A stretch of DNA of 64,000 nucleotides from Allobosea sp. 67-29 (GTDB lineage: Bacteria > Pseudomonadota > Alphaproteobacteria > Rhizobiales > Beijerinckiaceae): positions 62,001-126,000 of the forward strand of contig NZ_MKSQ01000005.1 in assembly GCF_001898115.1 (NCBI RefSeq), given 5' to 3'. A program made the position numbers and the translations under genes. Positions within the stretch are counted from its first letter, which is position 1. Each line of letters opens with the position of its first letter. Below the pieces are notes generated by a model. The model was not told the DNA's origin, made no database searches, and saw only the letters and a program-made list of their open reading frames with translations. Positions 1 to 10,833 of the stretch are shown one piece after another.

Positions 1-122
1 CGCATGAGGTGCCCAAGCCGCTGCGTCAGGCCCGTTTCCTGCGCAAACCGTTCTCCACGCGCGAGGTCGCCGCTTTCGTCACCAGCGCGATCGGGGGCCC
101 GGTCGACGAATCCGTCGCCTGA
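1..122 (+). CDS. Response regulator receiver domain, C-terminal end (partial)
   Basis: Only the last 39 codons are present; the reading frame begins at base 3 and the gene starts before the window. The peptide contains RFLRKPFSTREVAAFV, the usual end of a receiver (REC) domain: the conserved Lys-Pro of the beta5-alpha5 loop followed by the last helix. A nine-residue tail follows and no output domain, so this is probably a single-domain receiver or a protein whose REC domain is last. It converges on the histidine kinase just downstream on the other strand, which makes the kinase a plausible partner, but partnership cannot be shown from sequence alone. Confidence 0.75.
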   Translation, partial: HEVPKPLRQARFLRKPFSTREVAAFVTSAIGGPVDESVA

Positions 123-173
123 AGCATCGCGACGCCGCGGATCGTCGATCGGTGAGGCGGCCCCGCCGAACGC

Positions 174-1550
174 TCAGGCGCTTTCTCTTTTCGGGAAGAT
201 GATGGTGATGCAGGTGCCCGGGCGGTCGTCGCCGGGGTGCAGCGCGCGCACCGTCATCGTCGCCCGCATGCTGCGCAGCAGGCTGGCGATCACGGTCTGG
301 CCGAGGCCCTTGTTCTGCGCCTCTTCCGGCATGCCGACGCCGTCATCCTCGACCGACAGAGACAGCGCCTGTTCGCCATCCTGGTCCGCGCGCGCGAGGC
401 GGATCGTGATCCTTCCCGCCATGCCGTCGGGGAAGGCATGCTTGATCGCATTGGTGACGAGCTCGTTGATGATGACGACGTAGGAGACCGCGTCGCGGCC
501 GGGCAGCCGGATCGAGTCCGTGTCGAGATCGATCGAGATCGGCCGGCCTTCGGCGGATTTGCCGATCTCGGCCAGAAGATCCTCCATATAGGGCCGCGCA
601 TCGATCGCGTCCGTCTCGATGTCGAGCCGCAGCCGGCGCTGCCCGGCGGCAATGGCCTGGATGCGGGACTGGGCCTGGGCCAGCGCCGCCTTCACCGCGG
701 GTTCGCGCGTCTGCCGCGCCTGGACGTTCAGCAGGGCGGAGACCATGGCGAGGTTGTTGCCGACGCGATGGTTGACGTCGCGCAGCAGGGCTTCGATGCG
801 CAGCCGCTCGCCCTCCAGCTCGCGGGTGCGCTCGCCGACGATCTGTTCCAGCTCGGCATTGCTGAGCGCGAGTTCTGCGCTGCGGCGTTGGCGCCGGCGC
901 AGCACGTGCCAGGCTGCGAAGGCGAGACCGGCCAGAGCGACGACGATTCCCGTGCTCGCCAAGAGGCGCCGCCGCTCCTCGCTGCGGTAGAGCGAGCGCA
1001 GATGGATGTTCTCCGTCTGCTGGATCTCTGCGACGAGCTCGCGGAGCCTGTCCATCGTCGCGATGCCCGGGCCGTCCCGGACGATGGCGATGGCTTCGTC
1101 CCGGCGGCCGTTGCGGGCGAGTTCGATCGTGCCGTTCAGCTCCGCGAGCTTCAGGCGCATCGTTTCGCGCAACGCCGTGGCGCGTTGCTTCTGGGCCGGA
1201 TCGGCATCGACGAGGGCCGCCAGGATGTCGAGTTCCGGCCCCGCCGCTGCGCTGCCCTCGGTAAAGGGCTCGAGATAGGCGGCCTGGCCGGTCAGCAGAA
1301 AGCCGCGCTGCCCGGTCTCGGCATCGCGGATCTGCCCGAGGAAGCGCTCCGACCGCTCCCGGATCTCGATCGCATGCGAGACGCGGTCCGCCGCGCGGCG
1401 CGCCTGCAGATTGATCCAGGCGGCCAGAACGACGGCGACGGCGACGACACCGATGGCGATGATCGTGATCGTAGCCGAGCGCAGCCGCGCGCGCAGCCGG
1501 GGAAGCGCAGGAAGGAGAGCGCGGTTGCGGGGCCTCGCCAGTGCTAGCAT
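174..1550 (-). CDS. CHASE3-domain sensor histidine kinase of the HisKA_2 family
   Basis: 458-residue membrane kinase. A first membrane segment (about 26-46) and a second (about 199-216) flank a periplasmic helical region with ETGQRGFLLTG, typical of CHASE3 sensor domains. The cytoplasmic part has the HisKA_2 phosphoacceptor motif RDVNHRVGNNL with His261, then an ATPase domain with the N box (INELVTNAIKHAF, 361-373) and a G box (DDGVGMP, about 402-408). HisKA_2 and HWE kinases in Alphaproteobacteria often act on receiver-only or PhyR-type regulators, which fits the receiver fragment converging on it. The signal sensed is unknown. Start ATG at 1550; the upstream AGGTAGG is only a modest ribosome site. 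Confidence 0.9.
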   Translation of the reverse strand: MLALARPRNRALLPALPRLRARLRSATITIIAIGVVAVAVVLAAWINLQARRAADRVSHAIEIRERSERFLGQIRDAETGQRGFLLTGQAAYLEPFTEGSAAAGPELDILAALVDADPAQKQRATALRETMRLKLAELNGTIELARNGRRDEAIAIVRDGPGIATMDRLRELVAEIQQTENIHLRSLYRSEERRRLLASTGIVVALAGLAFAAWHVLRRRQRRSAELALSNAELEQIVGERTRELEGERLRIEALLRDVNHRVGNNLAMVSALLNVQARQTREPAVKAALAQAQSRIQAIAAGQRRLRLDIETDAIDARPYMEDLLAEIGKSAEGRPISIDLDTDSIRLPGRDAVSYVVIINELVTNAIKHAFPDGMAGRITIRLARADQDGEQALSLSVEDDGVGMPEEAQNKGLGQTVIASLLRSMRATMTVRALHPGDDRPGTCITIIFPKRESA

Positions 1551-1626
1551 GCCTACCTGTTACAGGACGCGGGGCCGCATCCCTATGTAAAAAGACGGTC
1601 TGCGTCCACTCCGGCCGGCAAGCAAG

Positions 1627-2061
1627 TCAGGCCTCGTCCGTGTCCTCGCCCTCGCTCGTTCCCGCGAAGATCTGCCGGCCGAGGATCGTCCCGATGACGC
1701 CGATCCCGGCGAGCGCGACGATCCGCCAGCCGGTTCGCGAGGTCAGGACCTTCGCCGCGAGCGGTGCCGCTGCCAGCGCCGCCGTCGCCGCGACCGGGCG
1801 GGGCGGGCGCGGTCGGTTCTTCACGTAAAGGGCGATGCAGAGCGCCAGGACAGCCGTGACCGCCAATCCGCCGGCGATCCACAGGCTCGCCGCGGTGGCG
1901 CCATAGCGCTCCGCCAGGACGATATGCAGCGCGTCGAGCGCGTAGCCGCAGGCGCAGACCAGCAGCAGCGCCGCGAGCGCGAACAGGCCGGTTACCGTGG
2001 CGTTGCGTCTTACCGATCCGGAAACTTCCGAAGCGATGTAGGATCCAAGCCCCCCGAGCAT
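1627..2061 (-). CDS. Small membrane protein, possibly phage-holin/DUF1469-like
   Basis: 144 residues with two strongly hydrophobic stretches (about 23-45 and 58-82) and a weaker one near 114-130, ending in an acidic tail. It begins 3 bp after the stop of the DUF883 gene, so the two are co-transcribed. DUF883 (ElaB/YqjD) genes are often paired with membrane proteins of the YqjE/holin superfamily III (DUF1469) type, and size and hydrophobic pattern fit that. The family assignment is by context and topology more than by motif. Likely an inner-membrane protein linked to stress or stationary phase. Confidence 0.7.
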   Translation of the reverse strand: MLGGLGSYIASEVSGSVRRNATVTGLFALAALLLVCACGYALDALHIVLAERYGATAASLWIAGGLAVTAVLALCIALYVKNRPRPPRPVAATAALAAAPLAAKVLTSRTGWRIVALAGIGVIGTILGRQIFAGTSEGEDTDEA

Positions 2062-2064
2062 GGG

Positions 2065-2424
2065 CTAGCGTGCCGAAAGGAAGCCGACGAACAGCCCGAC
2101 GGCGGCAGCCAGCCCCAGCGCCCGCAGCGGGCGTTCGCGGATTTCGTCCTCGATCAGCTTCTGCAGTTCCGTCGCCTGCTCCTTGGCGACATCGACCATC
2201 CGATCCGGATCGACGCCGACCGAGCGCAGACGGTCGCCGACGGTCGCGGCGATGTCCTCGGCGCTGCGGGTCAAGGTCTCCTCGAGCGCGCCGGCCTGGC
2301 GCTTTGCCCGGCTGGCGGCCCGGCGCGCCTCCGCCGCGACATCCTCGGCGCCGGCTTCGATCTCGGCCTTGGCCCGCTTGGCCGTGGCGGCTGCCTGACG
2401 TTTTGACGATGTCGTGCTTGCCAT
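2065..2424 (-). CDS. DUF883 / ElaB-YqjD-like membrane-anchored protein
   Basis: 119 residues. An Ala/Lys/Arg/Glu-rich amphipathic helical body (about 1-95) is followed by ERPLRALGLAAAVGLFVGFLSAR, a short C-terminal membrane anchor with the GxxxGFL pattern ending in Arg that marks the DUF883/YqjD/ElaB family. The E. coli members are tail-anchored inner-membrane proteins that associate with ribosomes in stationary phase. Here it is the first gene of a two-gene unit with the small membrane protein downstream. Function in this organism is inferred from family only. Confidence 0.85.
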   Translation of the reverse strand: MASTTSSKRQAAATAKRAKAEIEAGAEDVAAEARRAASRAKRQAGALEETLTRSAEDIAATVGDRLRSVGVDPDRMVDVAKEQATELQKLIEDEIRERPLRALGLAAAVGLFVGFLSAR

Positions 2425-2588
2425 GACGCTCGCTTCCCCTGTCGCTCGATGCCGTACGCCGCGATGGTGTCCGGACTGGCCGGTCGCCGCAAGAGGCCCG
2501 CTGCATGCGAGCCTCCTTCAAGCGCAGAACGCCGGCGCCCCCGCTTCTGTTCCCGCGGGCATGGCAGCCCCGGCTCGGGTTGCCCGCT

Positions 2589-5500
2589 TCAGTGCGCCTC
2601 GTCCCAGTTTCCGGCGGCGCGGGCCTCGACGGCGAGCGGCACCCTGAGCTGTACGGCCGGGTGCGGTGCCTCGACCATCACCCTTTCGATCACAGGCAGC
2701 GTCTTCTCGACCTCCTGCTCCGGAACCTCGAAGACCAGCTCGTCATGGACCTGCAGCAGCATCCGCGCATTGAGCCGCTCGGCCGCGAGCGCCGCGTCCA
2801 TGCGGATCATCGCCCGGCGGATGATGTCGGCGGCCGACCCCTGGATCGGGGCGTTGATCGCCTGGCGCTCGACGAAGGCGCGTTCCGACGGATTCTTCGA
2901 GGCGACGGCCGGGAAATGGCAGACGCGGCCGAAGATCGTGGTGACCTGGCCATGGGCGCGCACATGCGTCTTGGTCTGGTCCATGTAGTCGCGAATGCCG
3001 GGGAAGCGCTCGAAATACTTCCGGATATAGGCGCTCGCTTCCTCCCGCCCGATGCCGAGCTGGTTGGCGAGGCCGAAGGCCGAGATGCCGTAGATGATGC
3101 CGAAATTGATCGCCTTGGCGCGGCGGCGCACCTCGCTCGGCATGCCCTGGACCGGCACGCCGAACATTTCGGACGCCGTCATCGCATGGATGTCGATGCC
3201 ATCGGCGAAGGCCTGCCGGAGCTGCGGGATCTCGGCGATATGGGCGAGCAGGCGCAGTTCGATCTGGCTGTAATCGGCCGAGACCAGCTTGTAGCCTTTT
3301 TCCGGGACGAAGGCGGTGCGGATCTTGCGGCCGGCTTCGGTGCGGATCGGGATGTTCTGCAGGTTCGGCTCGGAGGAGGAGAGCCGGCCCGTCGTCGTCG
3401 CCGCCAGCGCGTAGGAGGTGTGAACCCGGTTCGTCCCGGGGTTCACATAGCCCGGCAGTGAATCGGTATAGGTCGACTTCAGCTTGGCGAGCTGGCGCCA
3501 TTCCAGGATCTTCGAGGGCAGCGCGTGGCCCTGTTCGGCGAGCTCTTCGAGCACGCCTGCTCCGGTCGCCCATTGGCCGGTCGCGGTCTTCTTGGCGCCG
3601 CTGAGCCCCATCTTGCCGAACAGGATGTCGCCGAGCTGCTTGGGGCTGCCGATGGTGAACTTCTCGCCGGCCAGCTCGTAGATCTCGTCCTCCAGCCGGG
3701 CCAATCCTTGGGCGAAATCGCCGGAGAGGCGGGAAAGGATCTGCCGGTCGATGGCGATGCCGCGCTTCTCCATATCGGCGAGCACGGCGACCATCGGCCG
3801 CTCCAGCACCTCGTAGACGGCGGTCTTCTTCTCGGCGGCGAGGCGCGGCTTCAGCGCGAGCCAGAGGCGCAGCGTGACGTCGGCGTCCTCGGCGGCATAG
3901 TCGGTCGCCTTGTCGAGCGGCACCTTGTCGAAGGTGATCTGCGATTTGCCGCTGCCGGCGACCTGCGCATAGGGGATCGTCTCGTGGCCGAGATGCAGCT
4001 CCGAGAGCTTGTCCATGCCGTGGCTGTTGGTGCCGGCATCGAGCGCGTAGGAGATCAGCATCGTGTCCTCGATCCCGGACACGGCGAGCCCGTGGCGCTG
4101 CAGCACCAGCAGGTCGTATTTCAGGTTCTGGCCGATCTTGAGCACGCCGCCATCGGCGAGCAGCGGCTTCAGGGCGGCAACGGCCTGGGCCAGTGGAATC
4201 TGGTCCGGCAGCAGGCCCTCGTCGAAGAGGCCGCCGTCGCCGGCGCGATGCTGGAGCGGCACATAGCACGCCCGTCCCGGCGCGACCGCGAGCGAGAGGC
4301 CGATGAGGTCGGCCTGCATCGCATCGAGCGAATTGGTCTCGGTATCGACGGCGACATGGCCGGCCTCGTAGGCCCAGCCGATCCAGCGTTCGAGATCGGC
4401 AAGCGTGCGCACGCATTCGTATTGCGAGCGATCGACCTTGGCGGCCAGCGCCTGGTTCCGGCGCGCGGCCGCGAGATCGCCCGGCCTCATCCAGCCCGCC
4501 TCGCCGCCTGTCGCCTCGGGAAGGGTGGCGGAGGGGGAGGGCGTGGCCGGCGTCGCATCGGACACCGCATCCTCGAGGGCGTCGGCACCGGCATAGAGCG
4601 CCTTGAGCTCCGCCGCCCGCGTGCCGCCCGGCGCCAGCGCGGGATCGGCATCGACGGCGCCGACATCGGCCTCATAAGCCTCGGCGACGCGCTTGGTGAT
4701 GGTGGTGAACTCCATCGCCTTGAGGAAGGCGATCAGCTTCGCCGGGTCCGGCTGCGCCAGCGTCAGGTTCTCCAGCGGCGTCTCGACCGCGACGTCGTCG
4801 ACCAGCGTGACGAGCTTGTGCGAGATGCGGACCTTCTCGATCACCTCGGGATTGGTCAGCGTCTCCCGGCGCTTCGGCTGCTTGATCTCGCCGGCCCGCG
4901 CCAGCAGGGTTTCGAGGTCGCCGTACTCGCCGATGAGCTGCGCCGCCGTCTTGATGCCGATGCCCGGTGCGCCGGGCACGTTGTCGGTGGCGTCGCCGGC
5001 CAGCGCCTGGACATGGGTCACCTTGTCCGGCGTCACGCCGAAATACTCGACGACCTCGGGCTCCCCGATGCGGCGCTCGGCCCGGAAGCCCGCCCCCTTC
5101 TTCTGGTCGCCGGAGGCCGGATCGTACATCGCGACGCCGGGCTGCACGAGCTGCATCAGGTCCTTGTCGGCGGAGACGATCAGCACGTCGGCGCCGGCCG
5201 CGCGCGCCTGTTTCGCATAGGTCGCGATCAGGTCGTCGGCCTCGTAGACGTCCTGCTCGACCGGGATCAGGCCGAAGGCGCGCACCGCCTCGCGCATCAG
5301 CGGGAATTGCGGGATGAGGTCGGCCGGCGGCTCGGAGCGGTTGCCCTTGTAGGCCGGGTAGATCGCCTTGCGGAAGGAGTTCTCCGACTTGTCGAAGACG
5401 ATGGCGAGATGGGTCGGCCGGACGCCGAGCACGCCCTCGCGCACGAACTGGAAGAGCTTCGTTGCGAAGAGCCGGACCGCGCCGGAAGGCAGCCCGTCCG

Positions 5501-5630
5501 AGCGGGCATTGTATTTCCGGTCCTGGTTGATCGACTGGAAATAGGCCCGGAAGATGAAGTTCGAGCCGTCGACCAGGAAGAGGTGGTCGCCGGGCTTCAG
5601 GGCGGGCGCGGTATTGGCTTTGTCGCTCAT
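2589..5630 (-). CDS. polA: DNA polymerase I
   Basis: 1013 residues. Three domains are recognisable in order: 5'-nuclease (about 1-300, starting [15 protein letters not shown], with [16 protein letters not shown] of the helix-hairpin-helix); 3'-5' exonuclease (about 400-590, with the catalytic D-x-E in [10 protein letters not shown] near residue 429, so proofreading appears intact); and the polymerase domain with motif [14 protein letters not shown] (near 787) and motif C VHDELVFE (near 964). It fills Okazaki gaps and acts in excision repair. I use the ATG at 5630 ([16 protein letters not shown]) instead of an in-frame ATG 24 codons upstream, because family similarity begins there and the extension is Arg/Trp-rich and atypical. 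Confidence 0.97.
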   Translation of the reverse strand: MSDKANTAPALKPGDHLFLVDGSNFIFRAYFQSINQDRKYNARSDGLPSGAVRLFATKLFQFVREGVLGVRPTHLAIVFDKSENSFRKAIYPAYKGNRSEPPADLIPQFPLMREAVRAFGLIPVEQDVYEADDLIATYAKQARAAGADVLIVSADKDLMQLVQPGVAMYDPASGDQKKGAGFRAERRIGEPEVVEYFGVTPDKVTHVQALAGDATDNVPGAPGIGIKTAAQLIGEYGDLETLLARAGEIKQPKRRETLTNPEVIEKVRISHKLVTLVDDVAVETPLENLTLAQPDPAKLIAFLKAMEFTTITKRVAEAYEADVGAVDADPALAPGGTRAAELKALYAGADALEDAVSDATPATPSPSATLPEATGGEAGWMRPGDLAAARRNQALAAKVDRSQYECVRTLADLERWIGWAYEAGHVAVDTETNSLDAMQADLIGLSLAVAPGRACYVPLQHRAGDGGLFDEGLLPDQIPLAQAVAALKPLLADGGVLKIGQNLKYDLLVLQRHGLAVSGIEDTMLISYALDAGTNSHGMDKLSELHLGHETIPYAQVAGSGKSQITFDKVPLDKATDYAAEDADVTLRLWLALKPRLAAEKKTAVYEVLERPMVAVLADMEKRGIAIDRQILSRLSGDFAQGLARLEDEIYELAGEKFTIGSPKQLGDILFGKMGLSGAKKTATGQWATGAGVLEELAEQGHALPSKILEWRQLAKLKSTYTDSLPGYVNPGTNRVHTSYALAATTTGRLSSSEPNLQNIPIRTEAGRKIRTAFVPEKGYKLVSADYSQIELRLLAHIAEIPQLRQAFADGIDIHAMTASEMFGVPVQGMPSEVRRRAKAINFGIIYGISAFGLANQLGIGREEASAYIRKYFERFPGIRDYMDQTKTHVRAHGQVTTIFGRVCHFPAVASKNPSERAFVERQAINAPIQGSAADIIRRAMIRMDAALAAERLNARMLLQVHDELVFEVPEQEVEKTLPVIERVMVEAPHPAVQLRVPLAVEARAAGNWDEAH

Positions 5631-5724
5631 GGCGCGGACCATAAGCGGGCCGGCGCGGCCGGTCCATTGCATCAGCCTGCCGATTCGCAGCAAGCTCACC
5701 AAAACACGTCAGGAGCGAAACGCC

Positions 5725-6390
5725 GTGAATCCCCATGTCACCATGCCCCTCGTCTTCGAGGGCGTTCCGGAGGCGCAGATGCAGTCGCGTGCCGAGGCGT
5801 TCCTCGCCCGCATGCGCGGCCGCCGCACCGTGCGCGACTATTCCGACAGGCCGGTGCCGCGCGCGCTGATCGAGGCTGCGGTGCGCGTCGCCGGCACGGC
5901 GCCGTCGGGCGCCAACCAGCAGCCCTGGAGTTTCGTCTGCATCTCCGACCCGGAGCGCAAGAAGCTCATCCGCGAGGGCGCCGAGGAGGAGGAGCGCGCC
6001 TTCTATGCCGGCCGCGCCGGCGAGGAATGGCTCGGCGCGCTTGCCCATCTCGGCACGGACGCGAACAAGCCCTTTCTCGAGACCGCGCCCTGGCTGATTG
6101 CGATCTTCGCCCAGCGCTGGGGCTATGACGCGCAGGGCAACAAGGTGAAGCACTATTACGTGCCGGAATCGGTCGGCATCGCCACCGGCTTCCTGATCGC
6201 GGCCCTGCACGATGCCGGGTTGGCGACGCTGACGCACACGCCGGCGCCGATGAATTTCCTCAACCAGATCTGCGGAAGGCCGGACAACGAAAAGGCGCTG
6301 ATCCTGCTCGTCGTCGGGTATCCCAAGGAGGATTGCCGCGTGCCCGCCATCGGCAAGAAGCCGCTGGAGGAGATCGCGACCTTCCTTTGA
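5725..6390 (+). CDS. Nitroreductase family FMN oxidoreductase
   Basis: 221 residues, the usual size of the nitroreductase fold. Residues [17 protein letters not shown] give the N-terminal FMN-phosphate-binding Arg cluster, [13 protein letters not shown] is the second flavin-contacting segment, and [19 protein letters not shown] the central helix region. It resembles the subgroup related to BluB and iodotyrosine deiodinase, but the physiological substrate is not predictable. The start is a GTG at 5725, preceded by AGGAG at 5711-5715 with good spacing; an in-frame ATG lies six codons later. It is divergent from polA (94 bp between starts) and ends 4 bp before the stop of the converging DUF2254 gene. 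Confidence 0.88.
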   Translation: MNPHVTMPLVFEGVPEAQMQSRAEAFLARMRGRRTVRDYSDRPVPRALIEAAVRVAGTAPSGANQQPWSFVCISDPERKKLIREGAEEEERAFYAGRAGEEWLGALAHLGTDANKPFLETAPWLIAIFAQRWGYDAQGNKVKHYYVPESVGIATGFLIAALHDAGLATLTHTPAPMNFLNQICGRPDNEKALILLVVGYPKEDCRVPAIGKKPLEEIATFL

Positions 6391-6394
6391 GGCG

Positions 6395-7615
6395 CTATCG
6401 GCCGCGCCCGGCCGTGGCCGCCAGCAGCCTTTGCCGGTCGATCTCATGGGGCAGGGCCGCGAGCGCCCTGTCGCGGCTGTCCTTGGCCAGTTCGTGCGCC
6501 GCCTCGGCGAAGCGCGGATTGGTCGCGATGGTCGCGAGCGTGCGCTGCAGGCGCAGGGCGACCTCGATCATGCCCGCGCCGTCGCGCGCGATCGGCACGA
6601 TGCAGTCCTCGATCAGGGAGCGCGGGGCGAGAACCGGGACATGCACGTTTGCGAGCGGCTCCGGCGCCTCCTCGGGGGCGGGCCGCGTCAGCAGCCGGGC
6701 CAGCGTCGCCAGCACGTCGATCGCCGTGCCCGGATCGTTGACCGCCGGCGACAGCGCCCGCGAGGCGATCTCGGAGAGAACGATCAGCCCGAAGCGCGGA
6801 TCCTGGCTGAAGGAGCGGCGATCGCCGATGATGAAGGCGTCCCGGATACGCTCCGCCCCGTCCTCGTCGAAGGCACTGGCATGGGCGAGCGTCTCGCCGA
6901 TGCCGACGAAGGCGCCGGGAAGGCGGGCCACGTCGATCTCGCCGCCGTCCTCGCACAGCCCGGCCAGCGCCGCGACGTCGACATGCTGCACATAGCCGGT
7001 CCGGTCGGCCACGATCGCGCGGGCGCCGGCCGGCGGGGTACGGGCCGGCAGCGCGCCCATCGTCTGGGAGGCGGCATAGTCGTCGAGAGCGTCCGCCGCC
7101 GCCGCCGCGACCCGGTCGATCGTCTCGTTCATCCGGCCCAGCCGCGACAGCGAGTCGATCCAGCCGACGAAGGTTGCGACCACCACCGCGACGACCAGCA
7201 GGGTCACGATGAAGAGCAGCAGCCGGCCGCTCGATCCGTAAAGTCCGGTGCTGAGCGCGATGATGCCGACGAGGCTGAACAGGAATGCCCCGATGAAGGT
7301 CGCCAGCGCGTTCTGTGCGCCCGTATCGGCCTGCAGCAGATAGGTTGCGCGCGGCGTCGCGGAATTGGCGGCCGCGCCATAGGCCGAGACCATCGTCGAG
7401 AGCGAGAAGATCGCCACCGTCAGCATCGACGAGGCAAGGATGCCGAGCACCTTGTCCACCGCATCCGCGCCGATCCGTGCCGAAACGCCCTCCGGCACCA
7501 GCGGCGCGGCGACGATCGAGGCAAGGGCGCTCGCGATGCCGAGGAGGGCGAACAGAGCCGCCCTCACCCAGAGGCGTTCGGAAAGCTGCCTCAGCACCCA
7601 GCGCAGACGTGTCAA
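6395..7615 (-). CDS. DUF2254 family membrane protein
   Basis: 406 residues with about four hydrophobic segments in the first 160 positions (near 18-40, 58-78, 103-122 and 130-152), then a soluble C-terminal half. The segment TVAIFSLSTMVSAYGAAANSATPRATYLLQAD and the soluble-part motif LSPAVNDPGTAIDVLATL are characteristic of DUF2254. The family is found in many Proteobacteria and has no established function. The gene is followed on the same strand by an aldo/keto reductase gene located upstream of it in transcription order (stop 7676, 60 bp apart), so the two may be co-transcribed. Confidence 0.85.
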   Translation of the reverse strand: MTRLRWVLRQLSERLWVRAALFALLGIASALASIVAAPLVPEGVSARIGADAVDKVLGILASSMLTVAIFSLSTMVSAYGAAANSATPRATYLLQADTGAQNALATFIGAFLFSLVGIIALSTGLYGSSGRLLLFIVTLLVVAVVVATFVGWIDSLSRLGRMNETIDRVAAAAADALDDYAASQTMGALPARTPPAGARAIVADRTGYVQHVDVAALAGLCEDGGEIDVARLPGAFVGIGETLAHASAFDEDGAERIRDAFIIGDRRSFSQDPRFGLIVLSEIASRALSPAVNDPGTAIDVLATLARLLTRPAPEEAPEPLANVHVPVLAPRSLIEDCIVPIARDGAGMIEVALRLQRTLATIATNPRFAEAAHELAKDSRDRALAALPHEIDRQRLLAATAGRGR

Positions 7616-7675
7616 TGCGGCTCCCCCCTCGACAGCTGCACAACATCGCCGGTGTCGGCGCGGTTCCGCAACCGC

Positions 7676-8614
7676 TCAGGCGGCGCCGGTGATCCGGTCG
7701 ATCTCGGCGAGGTCCTCCGCCGTCAGGGCCCAGTCGGCGGCCTTGACGTTGGCGGCGATCTGCTCGGGCTTGGTCGCGCCGGCGATGACGCTCGACACCA
7801 CCGGCTGCGCCGCGAGCCACGAGAACGCAAGCTCCACCAGGCTGTGGCCGCGCTGCTCGGCGAAGGCGGTCAGCCCCTCGATCTTGCGCCAGTTGTCCTC
7901 GCTGAAGATCTGGCCGGCGCGCTCGGGCAGCTTGGTCAGACGCGCGCCCTCCGGCATCGCCGCCCCGCGCTTGTACTTGCCGGTGAGCGCGCCGTTGGCG
8001 AGCGGGAAATAGGGCAGCAGGCCCATGCCGTAATGGGCGATCGCCGGGATCAGGTCCTGCTCGGCGCCGCGCTTCAGCAGGCTGTACTCGTCCTGCGCCG
8101 AGGCGAAGCCCGAAAGGCCGCGGTCACGCGCGGTCCATTGCGCGTCGGCGACCTGCCAGGCGACCATGTTCGAGCAGCCGATATAGCGGACCTTGCCCTG
8201 GGTCACGAGGTCTTCCATCGCCCGCAGCGTCTCGTCGATCGGCGTCAGCGGGTCGGGCTTGTGGAACTGGTAGAGATCGATCCAGTCGGTCTGGAGGCGC
8301 TGCAGCGATTCCTCGACGGCGCTCATGATGTAGCGGCGCGAGCCGCCCTCGCCGCCATGGAACATCTTCATGCCGAACTTGGAGGCGAGCACGATGTCCT
8401 TGCGGCGCGCACCCAGCACCTGGCCGAGCGTGGTCTCCGAGCCGCCCTTCTCGCCATAGATGTCGGCGGTGTCGAACAGCGTGATGCCGTGCTCGATGGC
8501 GGCGTCGACGACCTTGCGCGTGGCGTCGAGGTCGATGCGGCCGCCGAAATTGTTGCAGCCGAGGCCGACGAGCGAGACGCGCAGGCCCGAGCGGCCGAGA
8601 TTGCGGAACTGCAT
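7676..8614 (-). CDS. Aldo/keto reductase
   Basis: 312-residue (alpha/beta)8 NADPH-dependent oxidoreductase. It shows FDTADIYGEKGGSETTLGQVL, holding the catalytic Asp and Tyr; the catalytic Lys in LASKFGMK; the His in LYQFHKPDP; and the cofactor-binding VIAGATKPEQIAANV near the end. This is the YajO/Tas-like branch acting on aldehydes or ketones; substrate unknown. The frame stays open for about 2 kb upstream, antisense-free space included, but family similarity begins at the ATG at 8614 (MQFRNLGRSGLRVS), which has GGAAGG about 7 bp upstream. Confidence 0.93.
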   Translation of the reverse strand: MQFRNLGRSGLRVSLVGLGCNNFGGRIDLDATRKVVDAAIEHGITLFDTADIYGEKGGSETTLGQVLGARRKDIVLASKFGMKMFHGGEGGSRRYIMSAVEESLQRLQTDWIDLYQFHKPDPLTPIDETLRAMEDLVTQGKVRYIGCSNMVAWQVADAQWTARDRGLSGFASAQDEYSLLKRGAEQDLIPAIAHYGMGLLPYFPLANGALTGKYKRGAAMPEGARLTKLPERAGQIFSEDNWRKIEGLTAFAEQRGHSLVELAFSWLAAQPVVSSVIAGATKPEQIAANVKAADWALTAEDLAEIDRITGAA

Positions 8615-8826
8615 GGCTGTGATCCTTCCCCTTAACGCGTCGGATCGAAAGGTGGGCTCCACCCTTCGGAAAAATCCGATGCACCGACGCTGTGGTGGAT
8701 CATCGTGATCGCGTCCGGTCGGAGGCGCGATGACCCAGAGGCGGGCAGAGGACCAGAGCACGGGCGCAAGGACAATCGCCCGGCGCGTCATCCGCGGGCT
8801 GCGCTGCGCGCAGGCCCGAAAGAAGA

Positions 8827-8850
8827 ATGCCCGGGCTCGCGCCCGGGCAT
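8827..8850 (-). terminator. Rho-independent terminator of typA
   Basis: Perfect 10-bp inverted repeat ATGCCCGGGC / GCCCGGGCAT around a 4-nt loop, starting 6 bp past the typA stop. Read on the minus strand it is followed by TTCTTCTTTC, a T-rich run. This is the clearest intrinsic terminator in the window. Confidence 0.85.
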
Positions 8851-8856
8851 CGCATA

Positions 8857-10680
8857 TCAGGCCACTTCGGCCTTCTGCTTCTGGGCGCGCTTGCGCTCGT
8901 TCGGGTCCAGAATGCCCTTGCGCAGGCGGATCGACTTCGGCGTGACCTCGACCAGCTCGTCGTCGTCGATCCAGGCCAGCGAACGCTCCAGCGTCATCCG
9001 GATCGGCGGGGTCAGGCGCACCGCCTCGTCCTTCGAGGTGGTGCGGATATTGGTGAGCTTCTTGCCTTTGAGCACGTTCACCTCGAGATCGTTCTCGCGG
9101 GTGTGCTCGCCGACGATCATGCCCTGATAGACCTTCCAGCCCGGCTCGATCATCATCGGACCGCGATCCTCGAGGTTCCACAACGCATAGGCCACGGCCT
9201 CGCCGGTCTCCATCGCGATCAGCACGCCGTTGCGGCGGCCGGCGATCTCGCCCTTGTAGGGCATGTACTCGTGGAAGACGCGGTTCATGATCGCGGTGCC
9301 GCGGGTATCGGTCAGCAGCTCGCCCTGATAGCCGATCAGGCCGCGGGTCGGGGCGTGGAAGATCAGGCGCTGGCGGTTGCCGCCGGAGGGGCGCATCTCC
9401 AGCATGTCGGCCTTGCGCTCGCTCATCTTCTGCACGACGACGCCGGAATGCTCCTCGTCGACGTCGATCATGACCTCTTCGATCGGCTCGAGCAGCTGGC
9501 CGGCCTCGTTGCGGGTGAAGACGACGCGCGGGCGCGAGACGCCGAGCTCGAAGCCCTCGCGACGCATCGTCTCGATCAGGATCGCGAGCTGGAGTTCGCC
9601 GCGGCCGGAGACGATGTAGCTGTCCTTGTCCGGCGCTTCCTCGACCTTGAGCGCGACATTGCCCTCGGCCTCCTTGAGCAGGCGGTCGCGGATGACGCGG
9701 GTCGTGACCTTGTCGCCCTCGGTGCCCGCGAGCGGGGAGTCGTTGACCGAGAAGGTCATCGAGACGGTCGGCGGGTCGATCGGCTGGGCCTTGATCGCCT
9801 CGGTGACGGAGGGGTCGCAGAAGGTGTCGGCGACGGTGCCCTTCACCAGGCCGGCGATCGAGACGATATCGCCCGCGACGGCTTCCTCGATCGGCTGGCG
9901 CTCGATGCCGCGGAAGGCGAGGATCTTCGAGATGCGGCCGGTCTCGACGGTCGAGCCGTCGCCGGAGAGCACCTTGATCGTCTGGTTCGGCTTGGCGGTG
10001 CCGGAGGTGACGCGGCCGGTGATGATGCGGCCGAGATAGGGGTTGGCCTCCAGCAGCGTGCCGATCATGCGGAACGGACCGTCCTCGACGGTCGGCTCCG
10101 GCACGTGCTTGAGGATGAGGTCGTACATCGGCGCCAGGCCCTGGTCCTGCGGGCCTTCCGGCGAATCGGCCATCCAGCCCTGCTTGCCCGAACCGTAGAG
10201 GATCGGGAAATCGAGCTGTTCGTCGGTAGCGTCGAGCGCGGCGAAGAGGTCGAAGACCTCGTTGATGACTTCGGTGGTGCGGGCGTCGGGCTTGTCGACC
10301 TTGTTGATCGCGACGATCGGCTTCAGGCCGAGCTTCAGCGCCTTGGAGACCACGAACTTGGTCTGCGGCATCGGGCCTTCGGCCGCGTCGACCAGCACGA
10401 TGGCGGAATCGACCATGTTCAGGATGCGCTCGACCTCGCCGCCGAAATCGGCGTGGCCGGGGGTGTCGACGATGTTGATGCGGGTGTCCTTCCAGACGAC
10501 CGAGGTCGCCTTGGCCAGGATGGTGATGCCGCGCTCCTTTTCGAGATCGTTCGAATCCATCACGCGCTCGGCGACGCGCTGGTTCTCGCGGAAGGCGCCG
10601 GACTGCTGCAGGAGCTTGTCGACGAGGGTCGTCTTGCCGTGGTCGACGTGCGCGATGATGGCGATGTTGCGCATGGACAT
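8857..10680 (-). CDS. typA: Translational GTPase TypA/BipA
   Basis: 607 residues. The G domain shows G1 AHVDHGKTT (about 10-18), G3 DTPGHADF and G4 NKVDKPDAR; domain II and EF-G-like domains III and V follow, then the C-terminal domain unique to TypA ([19 protein letters not shown] region). The protein binds ribosomes in an EF-G-like manner and supports 50S assembly and growth under stress or cold. Start ATG at 10680 ([13 protein letters not shown]). A strong terminator follows immediately, so it is probably monocistronic. Confidence 0.97.
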   Translation of the reverse strand: MSMRNIAIIAHVDHGKTTLVDKLLQQSGAFRENQRVAERVMDSNDLEKERGITILAKATSVVWKDTRINIVDTPGHADFGGEVERILNMVDSAIVLVDAAEGPMPQTKFVVSKALKLGLKPIVAINKVDKPDARTTEVINEVFDLFAALDATDEQLDFPILYGSGKQGWMADSPEGPQDQGLAPMYDLILKHVPEPTVEDGPFRMIGTLLEANPYLGRIITGRVTSGTAKPNQTIKVLSGDGSTVETGRISKILAFRGIERQPIEEAVAGDIVSIAGLVKGTVADTFCDPSVTEAIKAQPIDPPTVSMTFSVNDSPLAGTEGDKVTTRVIRDRLLKEAEGNVALKVEEAPDKDSYIVSGRGELQLAILIETMRREGFELGVSRPRVVFTRNEAGQLLEPIEEVMIDVDEEHSGVVVQKMSERKADMLEMRPSGGNRQRLIFHAPTRGLIGYQGELLTDTRGTAIMNRVFHEYMPYKGEIAGRRNGVLIAMETGEAVAYALWNLEDRGPMMIEPGWKVYQGMIVGEHTRENDLEVNVLKGKKLTNIRTTSKDEAVRLTPPIRMTLERSLAWIDDDELVEVTPKSIRLRKGILDPNERKRAQKQKAEVA

Positions 10681-10833
10681 GCGTTGAGGGCCTTGCTTTC
10701 AAGGCCACGAGCCGGCCAGGTTCGAAGCCCTGCCGGCGCAGCCCGTTTCACGTGGATCTGGAATTCGTTGCGCTGCACATAAACGTTGGCGGGCTTTTCG
10801 GCAACCACGGCTGGCGCGGAAAGGTGAATGCGC

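Noticed and set aside
3525..6128. Very long open frame (867 codons) on the plus strand opposite polA
   Set aside because: It is antisense to an unmistakable polA, has the His/Asp/Arg-rich composition of a GC-skewed shadow frame, and shows no family motif.
8827..10782. 651-codon plus-strand frame opposite typA
   Set aside because: Shadow of typA; repetitive Leu/Asp/Arg composition, no motif, and it reads through the typA terminator.
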